Assembly (NCBI GenBank): GCA_002104895.1 | Contig: MCFG01000085.1 | Location: forward strand, 1-64,000 | Direction: 5' to 3' | From: Anaeromyces robustus | Lineage: Eukaryota; Neocallimastigomycota; Neocallimastigomycetes; Neocallimastigales; Neocallimastigaceae | Length of the DNA: 64,000 nucleotides | Shown: positions 13,131 through 27,986 of the stretch, one piece after another | Layout: the number at the start of each line of letters is the position of its first letter | Position numbering within the stretch: the first letter of the stretch is position 1 | The notes under the pieces: model-generated | Told to the model about the DNA's origin: nothing | What the model saw: the letters and a program-made list of their open reading frames with translations, nothing else | Databases searched by the model: none | Position numbers and translations under genes: made by a program

Positions 13131-14647
13131 GAATAATTTTAATAAATTAAAGTTTTACCTTGATGATCATTCAATGAATTATTTTCATTCAATACTGATT
13201 CCTCTTCATTATTGACATTAAATTTATCATTATTAAAATTCTTCCTATTATTTATATTATTATTTTCTTCCTTATGATTAATAAATTCACTTGTCTCATT
13301 ATCATTATCATTATCATTATCATTTTTATTTTTATTTTTATTTTTATTTGACAATTTTCCTTTATCTTCTTCATCTGTTTCATCCTGACGTTTATTTGTA
13401 ATAATATTTTTTATTAAGTTGTCAAGTTTAATGAGTCCTTTTGAATTAATTTCTTTTAAAATATTATTAGTATTATTTATTTCATTAATATTCTTATTCT
13501 TATTACTTTTTTTATTATTGTTGTTTTTATTTTCCTTTTCAATACTTTCATTAATATTTTTATTATTATTATTTTTATTATCAATAAAAACTTCTTTACT
13601 TTCAATTGTTTTGTCTTCTTTATAATCCTCTAAATTATTATTTTGAAAATTTCTCTTTTCATTCAATGATATATTGATATTCATTACTTCTATTAAATCT
13701 TCTTTTTTGTTATTCTTTATATATATATATTAAAAAAAAAAAAATTAAATTATTTAATTTAAATAAATAAATAAAAACTATAAAAATAATTACCATAATA
13801 TATATATATAATTTTTTAAATACTTTACCCTTTCATTTAATGAAATTTTCTTATCTATTACTATATCTTTATTTTTATTTTCATTCTTTTTGGAATTATT
13901 ATTGTTATTATTATTAATATTATTAATATTATTATTATTATTGTTATTGTTGTTGTTGTTGTCGTTGTTGTTGTAATTATTATTATTAATTTTATTAGTG
14001 TTTAAATTTTCATTTATATTCTTTTTCTTTTTAATCTCATTAATTTTTGATTTAGTTGACGATGATATTGATATTGGTGTCGATATTGACTCTGGTGGCA
14101 AAGAGGAAGTTTTAGAAATAGTAATTGGATTATTATTTTCTTTATTGGTCTTATTTGATTTTGATATAGTAGATGAATTTAATAAATTAATAGATTTATT
14201 TTCCTTTTCTGATATATTTTTTCTAATATTATCTGATTTTTGTAAATTATTATCCTTTTCTAATATTTGTTTCATATTATTATTTAATGAATTATCATTT
14301 AATTTTTGATTAGATTGTTGAATTATAATATTACTATTATTATTCTTGTTATTAATGTCATTCTTCTTTGGTGATATTGATGATTCAATTTTTTCTTTGT
14401 CATCCTTGTTTTTGTCGTTTTTAATATTATTATTGTCTTTATTAAAATTACTTGTTTTAATTTTTGAAATTTCATTTTTATTTTTTAAATCTATTTCTTT
14501 TTGTAATTTATTATTATTTGATTTAGATTTGGTAGCCTTAGCTGATTTTGATAGTGATTTTGATTTTGTAATTGGCGCTTTTGAAGCATTTATATCTAAT
14601 AGATTTTTTAATGAATCATTTTTATTTTCAATAATATGATCAATTTG

Positions 14648-14694
<47 letters not shown>

Positions 14695-14796
14695 TATTAT
14701 TATTATTGGATTCATCATTTTTTGATTTATTTAATGTATTTAAATTTGATCTTAATAATAAATTATTATTATTATCATTATCATTATTATTATTAA

Positions 14797-14827
<31 letters not shown>

Positions 14828-15910
14828 TTGATTTTGTTTCGATTTTGATTTTTGTTTGGATTTAGGCTTATCTTTTTCTTTATGTTTTCCGTTTGTCTCA
14901 AATTGTATTTCTTTTGTTGTTGCTATATCATTTTCTTTTAAATGACGTTCACTCTTTTCATCATAAACTTCATTTATGACATCATCATTAGTATTTTCTT
15001 TCTTTCCTATTTTCATTAAAGAAAATACATATAAAACCGAATTTAAATTTTCTTTCCATTCTATTGAATTAAAAAAATGGATAATAAAAAATGGAAAGTT
15101 TGAAAAAAATGATAAAATATCAATGAAATAGCTAAATATAGAATTATTATTATTTTTATTTTTAGTATTCTTAGTATTGAAATTAGAATTAAGATTTGAC
15201 AATGACCCCACTGAATTTTCTAAACCTTTTTCTTTATTTAAATCTGAACTCATTGATAAAGATTCTGAATCAGAATTTTTTAATTTATTATTAGTAGATG
15301 TGTAGGTATGATCAGATAAAATTGAAGGTTTTAATTTTGATGAATTTACTATATTTCTAAGAGATTTTATAGATATTCGTTTTTTATTATCTCTATTAGA
15401 AGGGTTCACATTTAATTTTTGAATATTTTTTTTATCTCCTTTTTTCAATCGATTCTTTTTTGATTTTTGATCTTTTACCAACTTTTTTGAATCTTCTGTT
15501 ATTTTATCTGATGATTTAATTTGATTATCATTATTATTATTAATATTATTATTATCATTTAACTCTACATTCCTTTCTGATTCAAAATATTCACTTGTTA
15601 AATTTCCAATTCTTTTATTTACAATATTATTTTTATATGACTATTTTATTATAAAATTATTATATATGATTTTTATAATAGCAAAAAAAAAATTAATAAA
15701 TTTATATAAAAAAATTAAAAAAAAAAAATTTAAAAAAATTTTTATAAATATTTATATTTATATATAAATAAAAATTTAATATATTGAAAAAAAAAAATTT
15801 TAATATATATATATATAAAATTTTGTATAAATAATTAGAAATAATTTTATATTATGATATCATTAATAATAATAAAAAAAAAAAAAAAACATAAAAAAAA
15901 TTTTTTAAAA

Positions 15911-15951
<41 letters not shown>

Positions 15952-17145
15952 CTAATTAATTATTTATAATTATTATAGTTATTTATATTAAAAAAAAATA
16001 ATAATAATAAATGATCTTCAAAATAATATTATATATATAAAACTTACTTTTACAATCGATACCAAATAAAGAATAATAATTCCTTTAGCTAATCCAATAG
16101 CTAAATTGATAAATACACGCGTTGTTGGTTCCGTTAACAAATTATTTAAAATCAATTGTTTTTTATTTGGATTATTTTCTGATACTATAGTTATTTCATT
16201 ATTAGTATTAGGAATTTGAGGTAATTCATTCTGTGAAATAATTTTTCTATAGGTTATTTTATGATCTTTTGCATTCAAATAATTATTATATTTATGAAAT
16301 TTATTTAAACCAATAGAAGAACTGATAGATAAAGATTCATTTCTTTTACGTATTCTTTTTGATTTTGTATTTATACAAATTAAACTTTTTGAAGTATAAA
16401 TGGTTATATTATCTAAATGATTGCCTAAAAATTCTTGAATTTCACAGATATAGTTATAAATAAAATTATAATTATGATATCGTTTAGTAATAATACTTTT
16501 AGGAGTAGTTTTTTTCTTTTTTAATGATTTGGGTGGACTAATGGTTGGATTTTGGGTATAATAGAGTTTATTTGATTCTGATTTTGTAACTTGTTTACGT
16601 ATACTAAAACACTTTGAAGGTGATGCTAAAATTCTTTTTTGATTATTAATATTAATTTTTAATGAATTAACTTGACCTGATAAAAGGCTAATAATCGATG
16701 ATAAAATTGTTGAAAATGAATATTCATTTATCAATTTTAGATAGAGGTATTGGCAATAGTTATCTTTTTGTAGAATGGACGGCCGTTTAGGACATTTTTT
16801 TTGAAAATAATTATCATATAATTGTGTATTAATACAATAATTACAATTCTTTTTAATATAATTTAAAATTAATTTATTATTTGAATCCTTGGTATATATC
16901 CATTCATTTCTACTATTATCATAGTAGTCTAATTGATTACTATTAAGACGCTGAACCTCTTTAGAATTTAAAACATTTTCAGTGGTTTTAGAATTTTTTG
17001 AACCGTAATGATATTTACCAAAACGAATAATACTAATGGATGATGAAGAAAAATAATTTAAGGCAACTTGTGTCGTTAATAAAAGTGTAAAAAGTAATAA
17101 GAATATTTTTATAGGTGAAAAATGATTGTTCACAGTTGAATTCAT
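8495..17145 (-). CDS. Large five-exon membrane protein with Asn-rich tail, function unknown
   Basis: I join five exons with matching phase: 17145-16048, 15640-13829, 13714-13159, 12986-12478 and 12319-8495, giving about 2599 residues. Donors are GTAAGT, GTAAAG, GTAAAA, GTAAAA; acceptors end in AG. The start ATG is followed by a hydrophobic stretch (residues ~12-33, IFLLLFTLLLTTQVAL), a signal anchor or signal peptide. A second hydrophobic segment ends exon 1 (~340-364, FINLAIGLAKGIIILYLV) and a third, Phe-rich, lies early in exon 2. The segment between the first two has scattered Cys (CNYC, CPKRP, CQY). Everything after is hydrophilic, Lys/Asn/Ser-rich, with poly-Asn, poly-Ser, QT and QP runs. 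Three tandem RRASIISL repeats occur in the last exon. No domain family recognised. The exon chain is inferred; exon 5 could belong to a separate transcript, but it lacks its own good ATG near its start. Confidence 0.7.
9471..9570 (-). repeat. 39-bp coding repeat, three copies (RRAS motif)
   Basis: Units starting at 9471, 9510 and 9549 each encode ERRASIISL plus an Asn/Gly/Ser spacer on the minus strand. The period of 39 bp keeps the frame. Each unit holds the R-R-x-S consensus of cAMP-dependent protein kinase sites. Confidence 0.9.
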
Positions 17146-18319
17146 GACATTTATACAATTTTTTATTTTTCTTTTTTTTTGTAATTTTTTTTTTTTTTTT
17201 TTGTATTTTTGTTTTAATTTTTTAACTTTATATTATAATTATTATTGTTACAACAAATGTTTTAATTTATTATATTAATTTATATATAATATATATTGAA
17301 TTAATTTTCTTATGATATTTAATCTAAATATTTTGGATTTCGAAATATATAAGCATTATTTAAAAAAAAAAAAAAAAGTTAAGATAAAATATTAATAAAA
17401 AAAAAAAAAGAAAAAGAAAAAAAATAACAAAAAGAAAATATTTAATATATTAATAATATAAAATATACCTTTTTTTTATATTATTTTTAAATAAATTGGG
17501 TATATATCATATTTGTATATGAAAATTAAATTTGATATTTCTTCATTTATATATTATTTAATATTTTATATACTGTTGAAATATTTTGTTAAAATTATAA
17601 TATTTGAAAGTATTATTTACTTTATATTATAAAAATTTAAATTTATTACCTTAATAAAAGGTATATAAAGTAGAAAACATTCTAAATGTTTGCAAAACTA
17701 TAATAATTATATATATAAATTAAAAAGCTGTCATTAAAAAAAGAAAATGAAAGAAAGAAAAAAAAAGATAAAAAGATAATTAATAACGTATTGATTTATT
17801 ATTAATAAATTTATATTTTTTTAAATACATTTAAAAGGAAAAAAAAATAATATTATATAAAAGAAAAGAAAAGATAAGTTAATGAAATAATAAAATAAAA
17901 ATTTAATAATATAAAAAGAGAAAAAAGAAAAAAAAAGAAAAAAGAAAAATTAATATTTATAATAATTTTTATGTATTACTTTTTTAAACTTCAAATTTGT
18001 TTTTTTATAATAAAAAAATTAAAAAATAAAAAAATAAAAACTTTAGCTTATTTCTAAAAAAAAAAAAAACTTTTTTTAAAAGATGTATATAAAAAATAAG
18101 TTAATAGAACATTTGATTTCTGTAAATAGTAATTATTAATAAAAAAAAGGTTTTTTTTTCTAAATGTAATATACATAAAAATAATAAATATAAAAATAAT
18201 TGAATTATAAATATTTTTAAATAAATAATTTAATTATAAAACAATATATCATTTATACAAATAAAGCAATGAATAAAATTGCTTTATATTTTTATTGATT
18301 AAAACATTAGAAAGTGTTG

Positions 18320-18358
<39 letters not shown>
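18320..18358. repeat. Poly(A) tract of about 39 bases
   Basis: Uninterrupted A run bounded by TTG on the left and GAAAAAATAAG on the right. No coding region or clear target-site duplication beside it. Confidence 0.9.
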
Positions 18359-18360
<2 letters not shown>

Positions 18361-21300
18361 AAAAATAAGAAAAAAAATTTAATATTATTTTTATTTATTA
18401 TTTCATAAAATGTATAAAATATTAATTATATAATTTATTTTATTTTTTAATAATTTATAAAATTATTCCATTATTATATTTTATTATATTTTATTTTATT
18501 TTTTTTTTTTTATTTATTTATATTTATTTATATTTTTTAATTATTTAAATAAATAATATGACTTTTATATATATATTATATTTTTATTTTAATATATTTA
18601 TTATAATAGCCCATTTATTATTATTTATCTATTTATTTATTTAATTACATAATTATAATTCAAACATATTATTTAATATATAACTATTTATTCATTCATT
18701 ATTAATTGTATACATCAAAAATCATAAAAAGTAAAATATATTAAATAAATCTACAATATATTATTAAATATATTATTAATATATTATAATATATAAATAA
18801 ATAAAAAAAAAGTTTTTAGATCATATTTCGTATATTTTTTAGCATGTATTGAATAGAGAACTAAAAAACTTTAGATAATTATAACGAATAAAAATAATAA
18901 TAAATAAATAATAAATAACAATAAATAACTATAGAATCTTTGAATATATAATAAAAATAATAATAATGACAATTACTATAATTATAATTATAATAATATA
19001 GTAATTTTTTTATTCAAAGTTATAAAAAAATTCTATTCTATATTTTGTTTTATTTTATTTTATATTTATAAAATAAAATAAATTAAAAAATTATATGAAT
19101 AATTAAATATTAATCAAAGTATTTATCAACTTAGGGTGTGTATTGCTGTTTTAAATATGAATAATTAAATGTAAAATATTATGAATACATAAATTACTTT
19201 TTTTTAATTTATCTTTTACATTTTTATAAAATATATAAAATAAATATATATATAAAAGTATAAAAATAAAAAAATATTAATTACATAATTAAATTGTTAT
19301 ATAAACATTATTTAAAAATAATTATTCATATAATTATTTTATGTTATATATTATATAAAAATCCCTAAAACTACTAAACTATTAATTATATGTTAATTAT
19401 AATTATAATGATTATAATGATTTTCTTATATATCTTTAAAAATAAAAATTGATAATTATCTTATTATTACCGTTTCTATTAAAAAAAATATTGTCAAAAA
19501 AACAAAACAACCAAATTTCTAATTTTTTACAATATTAAAAAATTCTATGTTACATTTTAATATATTTAAATTAATGTAAACAATTTTATGTTACATTATT
19601 ATTGTAAAATTGTTGGAACAAATTTTTTTTTTAAAAAAAAAAAATAGAAATTTTTCTTTCTTAATATTCTTATTATTATTTATTATTATTATTATTACTA
19701 TTATTACTATTTTTATTATTACTATTATTATTGTTGTTGTTATTGTTGTTAATCATTATTAAATATTATTATTATTATTATTATTATTACTATTATTATT
19801 ATTACTATTATTATTTATTTATTTATTTAATAATAATTTATTTTTTTTTATTATAATTTTTCAAACCTTTCCATAACCTATTTAAGATATGAAATAATTT
19901 CTCTTTATAATATGATATAATCAATATAATGAATATATAAGAAATAATAAATATAATCAATATAGACTATAATATAAAAAAATATAATATAAAAAATAAT
20001 AATTAAATAATAATAATGTGAATTACATAATTACATAACATAAATATGAATATTTTAGAAATTCTATAGTTTAAGAATTTTTAATTAATCCATATTTAAA
20101 TAAATTAAATAATAAATCAAAATTTAATTATTTAAATATAATATTTATATTATCAATACTAATCTACAATATAAAAATTGATGAATTGATTTATTAAAAG
20201 AAAAAATTATTAGTTTGAAAAGTATCACCAAAAAAAAAAAATTTTTATTTTTTTTTTGGCAGATGTCACAAAGGCTTAAAAAAATTCTTATGATTTATAT
20301 AATATATATTGTATTATATTGTATTATATTGTTTTATATTGTTCAATATTATTCATTATTATTTATATTATTAAATTAAATTATTATTATTATCATTATT
20401 TTTTATTATTATTATAAATGTTATCATAAACAATATTATTATTAAATATAATTATAATTATTTCATGAATGGTATTTAATTATATTTATTATATTTATCA
20501 TTTTTATTCATAATTAATAATATTATTAATAACGATTATTGAATACTAAATATTGAATGTTTTAAATATTTATTCCCATATCAAACGATCAAACTATTTT
20601 TTTTTTTAAATTATATCTTTAATAAGAAATTAACCAACCAACTAAAAATAAATAATATAAAATATGTGACATAACTTGACTTAACAAAACACTACACTCT
20701 ATAATTATTGCTACTGTTTTAAAATGAATAAATGTACAATAAAATAAGACTTACAAAAGAATAACATAATAATAATGGATAACTTTTTATTATTATTATG
20801 TTTATTCATTAATTCATTATTATTATAACTAAATTATTCATTATTTTATTATTCATTATTTATTATTCATTATTCATTATTCATTATTCATTATTCATTA
20901 TTATTTTATCCATTATTTTTTTTATCCATTATATAACAACAATAATAATAACTATTATGATTATATATATATTATTATCGTAAATGTGGAATAATGTATA
21001 GAAAAATAATTTTATGTTACATTTTTTAATAGAAAAATTATTTGTAATTAAATATGTTCAAAAAAGGAAATTGGAAAATATAATTCCAGAAACTATATCA
21101 AAAAAGGAAATTAGTATTATTCATTATATATAATTATTATATTATAATATATTTATTATATATTATAATATATTATAAAAATGTTAACAAAATATAAAAG
21201 GCAAATTAAAAACTTTAAAACAAAACAATTAAAATTATTCTTAATAGAAAATTGTAGAACTAAACAATATTAATCAAAAACATCATGAAAATTAATAATC

Positions 21301-21549
21301 CTAACCTTTAATATATATTATATTTTTTAAAAAAAAATATCAACCTTTCCTCCTTTCATTTTTAGTTTAATACTTTTATTATGTTTTATAATATAATAAA
21401 TGACATTTTTAAAATTACTTATTTAAAAAAAAAAAAAAAAAAGAATATATTTTTTTAATTGTTTTATGGAAATATTTTTATAAAAAAAATTGAATGAAAA
21501 GAAATATATATATATTAGGATAAATTTAAATTTAAAACAAATATATTAG

Positions 21550-21627
21550 GTTAATTTATGCACTACTAAAGTACACAGTTTAGAAATTATGGGAAATATT
21601 ACTTTTGTAAATGAAAGTGGCAGTTAA
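21550..21627 (+). pseudogene. Possible coding relic (25 residues)
   Basis: The frame reads VNLCTTKVHSLEIMGNITFV then NESGS and a stop. Its residue mix and less A/T-extreme codons stand out from the surrounding sequence, but it is preceded in frame by TAG and has no partner exon that I could join. It may be a scrap of an old gene or element. Confidence 0.2.
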
Positions 21628-23573
21628 ATTTTTGATTATTACAAAAAAAAATTTTTTTTTTTGGTGATAATAATAATCATTTAACCAATGATTATTTTAT
21701 CATAAGATAATGATAGTTATATTGTAATGACGATAAAAAGTAACAATAGATACAGATAATAATGTAATAATAATAATTAGAAAAAAAAAAAGAAATAATT
21801 GGTAATAATAATAAAAAAGAAGAAATAATTAATAACTAAAAAAAAAAGAAGAAATAATTGATAATAATAATAGGAAGAAGAAAAGAAAAAAATAATTATA
21901 AATAAATAATAGAAAAAAAGAAATAAAATCGATAACAATAATTTAATTATATTTTAATTAAGAAGAATTTTGATACAGAACCATTAGAAATACATGAAAA
22001 ATGAAAGGAAATTTTGTTTTTAATTTTACTATTTATAATATAATAATAAATTAAAAAAAGGTTAACATTATTATAATTATTACTCATTTTCTTTTATATT
22101 GTTTTTTTTTTTCAGGATGTGGAAAAACATAAAAAAAATTAATTAAATAAATATAATAAATATATTTAAAAGAAAAAAAAGGATATCATATTTTTTTAAA
22201 TATCAGGATTTAATATTATTGAAAAAAAAATATACTTTTTTAAAGATATTATAAATATATTTATAATTATGATGTTTAACATAATATAATTATTATTTAA
22301 ATATAAAAAAAAAAAACACAAATTTAAAAAAAAAAAAAAAAAGTAAACCAACTTAAATAAAGAAATATTATTGGTTCTATAAAAAAATATTATTATAATT
22401 ATAATATTATATATATTTAAATTTTTTAAAAGGTTGATTAAACTTTTTACCACAAAATTTAAATAATTTATATTTAACTTTCAATCAATAACTTATTATT
22501 GATATGAAGTGTTATAAATGTTATAAATGCACAATAAAATTATTACATCTTATTTTATATATAAATATATATTTTACAAATTCATATATATATCTATATT
22601 TTTTTTTTTTTTTTTTTTTTCAAAATGAAGAAAAAGAATATTTTTCTATATACTCTTTATTTATTTATTTACTTATTTATTTATTTACTTATTTATTTAT
22701 TTATTTTTAGCTGTTTAATTTTTATTTATACTTATATAGAATAATTATGTATAAATAAGGTTAAATGATTTTAATATTATTTATAAAAAATTAAAATAAT
22801 TTGGTTTTTTTTTAATAATAATTTATTAATATTTATATTGTTCTTTTTTATTATAATAGCATAATGAACTATATATACTATTGATCAGTATATATAATAT
22901 ATATCAATTTTTTATTATAACATATAACATTAATTTGTTTTTGTTAATTATGGCATACTATAAAAATTTATGTAATAAATCTTTTATATATATATATAAA
23001 TATAATATTTATTATATGAATAATATTTTTTGTTTTGTTATATTCCAAAAAATATATTAATACATATTCAATAAATGAATATTATATATAAGATATAAAG
23101 TGGATTAAATTTATATATAATGAATAAAATAAATTTTATCGGAACGGAACTATTGCAATTTATTTAATAAATCAAATAATTGTATTATGATGATTTTCTA
23201 AATTTTTTTTTTCTCATAATGGTTTAAAATAATTGAATGTCATGTTCGGTATTTATTTTATATAAATATAATTTTTTTTTTTTTTTGATATTTAAAAATA
23301 TAATTAATATATTGGATTTTTATATTAATAAATATATTAATTTCTATTTTAATCAATTAATTTTTTTAAAAATATTTCATATAATAATATTTTATATATT
23401 AAAATATATATTATATATTATAATATATAATATATTAATATATATTCAATTAAATTAATCATATTTAAAATTTCCATTTCATTTCAATATTTTAATATTT
23501 AAATTTTATATAATTTAAAATTTTGTTAAGTATGAACAAATAAAATGTTACATTTAATTATTGTGATAAAAAT

Positions 23574-23598
23574 AATAAATAAATAAATAAATAAATAA

Positions 23599-23685
<87 letters not shown>

Positions 23686-23686
23686 A
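23574..23686. repeat. (AAAT)n tetranucleotide array
   Basis: About 110 bp of almost uninterrupted AAAT/AATA units, followed by an (AT)n run. Confidence 0.95.
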
Positions 23687-23796
23687 TATATATATATATA
23701 TATAAAGAAATAATAATAATAAAAATAATATTGTTATTATTATTATTATTACTATTAATAAAAGAACAATAAAATTAAATAAGAACAATAAAATTA

Positions 23797-23828
23797 AATA
23801 AATAAATAAATAAATAAATAATAAAAAA

Positions 23829-23927
<99 letters not shown>

Positions 23928-23932
23928 ACAAA

Positions 23933-23971
<39 letters not shown>

Positions 23972-23989
23972 ATAGATAGATAGATAAAT
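23797..23989. repeat. (AAAT)n tetranucleotide array
   Basis: About 190 bp of AAAT units with rare interruptions (AATAAAAAATAAAT near 23820, one AAAC near 23930), changing to GATA units (ATAGATAGATAGATA) at the right end. Confidence 0.95.
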
Positions 23990-24165
23990 TTTATAGATAA
24001 GTAATTATTTGTTTTTGTAGTTAAATTGTTAAATTAATTATTTATAATAAATTTTTAATATATTATTATTTAAAGTTTTATGTTTTAATTAAAATTCTAC
24101 TTTGTTTTCTTTTTTTTTTAATCCTTACTCCTTTTCTTTTGTAAATATTAAACTTTTGTTTTTTT

Positions 24166-24214
24166 AAAATTATTATTAAAGATAACATAAAATATTATCT
24201 TTAATAATAATTTT
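24166..24214. repeat. Inverted repeat, 20-bp perfect arms
   Basis: AAAATTATTATTAAAGATAA at 24166-24185 is the exact reverse complement of 24195-24214, separated by a 9-base loop. It lies about 730 bases before the F-box gene start. It could be a short foldback element or a hairpin in a leader transcript. Confidence 0.85.
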
Positions 24215-24942
24215 TTTACAGAAAAAAACATCATTCCTTTAAGAGGAATTGATGTAATTATATTTATTTAATATTATTTTTTTTATATTACAAAATTTAT
24301 AATTTAATTAGATTATACATATATAGTACTTTAAAATAATTTTGTTATAAAGTAATAAAAAGTAATTTTAAATTATTATATTAATTTATTATGTAAAAAT
24401 TATAATGTAATTTTTTTCATTTAAATAATTATATGTTTTGTTTAAGTACAATATAACTATTTCAATTAAAATAATTATATGTTTTATTTAAGTAAATATA
24501 TTATTATATCAAATTATTAATTATCATTTAATTTGTAAATTCGTTTTATTCAACATTTTATTTATATAAAAGGACTCTATATATATTATCATTCAATTTT
24601 TTTTTTAAAAAAAAAGAATATATATTATTTATTAAAATTTATTAAAACATTAGACTTTTTTATATAGAGATTAAAAAAGGAAATAAACTAATAACACTTT
24701 ATATGCAATATTTCCAAATAAAATAATTGTCCAATTTCAATTAATTATCTACAATTTATATTTAAAATTTATAATTAACATTTACCAATAATTTTCAAAA
24801 AATTAATTTTAAATATGATAAAAAATTAACATTTTTACTTGTAATTATTTATATTTAAATTCAAATTTTGTATATTATTAACTATCGATACTTTTAATAA
24901 TTTTATTACAATTAAATTACTATCAGGTTTACTATAGCAAAA

Positions 24943-26239
24943 ATGAATGTTAATTCTAAACAGACTTTTTCAAGGAAAAAGCAAAGCCTTTTTAAAATAA
25001 AAAAATTATTAAAACCTATTTTTTCACGAAAAACTAATAAAGAGAAATCTATTAGTAATAAATGTGGTACAGAATTATTATCTGGAAAGAATGGTAAAAT
25101 AGGAAATAAACCTTTAACAGGATGTTTAAACTTTTTATCATTACGAGGTAAAAAACGTTATCATCATAAATTTTTAGAGACACCTTCTTCATCATCGATT
25201 TTTAGTTTTGAAACTTATGGTAGAGATAGTGAAAATGAAACAGATGATAATCATGATAGTTTTAGTAGTATAGGAACTTGGATATCTGAAAAGGGAGATC
25301 ATTCATTATTATATGAAGATTCTGATTCAAGTATTTCTAATAAAAGACTAAATACTTTGAAAAATAAAAAGAAATTAAATATTACATCTTCTTCAAGTAC
25401 TATTGTTAATTTGGCTCATAATAATAATGATTCTATATATGTAAATGATATTTTAAATAATACATCTTCTACTTCAAATATACAATTAATTAATAGTCAA
25501 AGTAATAATACATTATACGTAAAAGATAAAGATACGATAAATAATGATTATATAGATATAAAAGATAATGATAACAATAATAAGAATTATGATAAAAATG
25601 AAAATGAAAATGAAAATGAAAATGAAAACAAAAATAAAAATAAAAATAAAAATAAAATTGATGATGATGAAGGATATTCCGATACAGATTCTGATTCAAT
25701 ATCATTTTTAGGTTTTAAAGAAAGTTTAAAAAAGGATTCAAATATGAATAATTATGATGATGAAAAAAATTTATTGTTGATAGGGTCAAGTGAAAGTTTA
25801 AAGAATAAAAATAAAAATGTAATATTTTTGCCTTCTTCTCCGTTAACTCCTCCGTTAACTCCTCCAACATTTCATCAAAACTTTATTAATAATAAAAATG
25901 TTGATATAAATAATAAAGAATTATCAATTGAAAATAATACTACACCACCAATTTTGCAATATTTCCCTAGAGAAATTTTAATTCAAATTGCTATGTCTTC
26001 GGATTTAGATACTATATTAAGTTTAAGACAAACTTGTCATTTTTTCCATGTTACATTAAATGATCCTAATAATTGGTCAGATTATTGGAAATATACAAAT
26101 GATCGAATAGAATGTTTAAATAGTTTAGTTACAAGTGTTTATCAAGGTGATGAATATATTTTTGGTGAAATATTAGAACCAATTAATGATAAATATATAA
26201 CAGTTGTGAAGAAAAATAATAAAAATGATAATAAAAATG

Positions 26240-26280
<41 letters not shown>

Positions 26281-26862
26281 GATTATGATGGTTATTTATC
26301 TCCAAATTATATTTATAAAATGCCAAATCATCCACATACTGAAATACCTATAGAAAGAATATTCTTTATAGATTCTTTTTCTACTCGATTTGGATTTTCT
26401 TATTTAGGTGGTTTACGTATTTATGTTCCATATGAATATGGTAATAATATAGTACATTTTTATGATCGTGAAGCTGAAGAACTTCCATGTTCTCGAGAAC
26501 ATTATAATGAATATGAAAGGGGAAAACTAAATAATGATCTTTTATCAAATAATAAAATAAATTTACCAGATTCGATAAAAAATTGTGAACAATGTTTAAA
26601 TTATTATCAAAAAAATCGTATTGATTATTGTGTAACATGTTCCGGACGACCAGTTTCAAATATTTCAGCTATTTGGAAATATCATGTCAATTCAAAATAT
26701 ACCATTTCCTTTGATATTATTAATGCTCGTTCTGATTTTGGTTATGGTTATCGATCTCAGAATGCATTTATACATACAAATTATTCATTTTTGATTAATG
26801 GAAAAGAATTATCTCCTATAAAAACTGCATTATTTAGAAAATTTGTATTAAAAAGTGAATAA
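24943..26862 (+). CDS. F-box protein with long disordered N-terminus
   Basis: Single exon, 639 residues. An F-box lies at about residues 338-385: the LQYFPREILIQIAMSSDLDT start, then LRQTCHFFHVTLNDPNNWSD, with the expected Pro, Leu/Ile pattern and Trp. F-box proteins bind Skp1 and select substrates for SCF ubiquitin ligases. The N-terminal half is basic at first (KQTFSRKKQSLFKIKK), then Ser/Asn/Asp-rich, with an acidic Asn/Glu-Lys stretch. A proline-directed repeat, SPLTPPLTPPTF, sits at ~298-309. The C-terminal ~230 residues contain no LRR, WD40 or kelch repeats; they hold a poly-Asn insert and a compact part with a CEQC...CVTC pair that may bind zinc and a GYGYRSQNAFIHTNYSF motif. Substrate unknown. 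The ATG at 24943 starts a frame open to 26862. It is convergent with the other F-box gene. Confidence 0.85.

Positions 26863-27986
<1,124 letters not shown>

Larger units (their letters stand above)
17146..24942. other. 7.8-kb gene-free, repeat-rich region
   Basis: Upstream of both flanking genes (the large membrane-protein gene leaves to the left, the F-box gene to the right), so promoters of both should lie at its edges. I find no supported gene. It contains a ~39-base poly(A) at 18320, ATT/ACT microsatellites near 19670-19820, TTATTCA repeats near 20850-20910, two large (AAAT)n arrays, a hairpin at 24166 and a short coding-like scrap at 21550. Short open frames in it are low-complexity. 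Confidence 0.7.

Noticed and set aside
23558-23788. Repetitive YLFI open frame
   Set aside because: Translation of the (AAAT)n array; no coding character.
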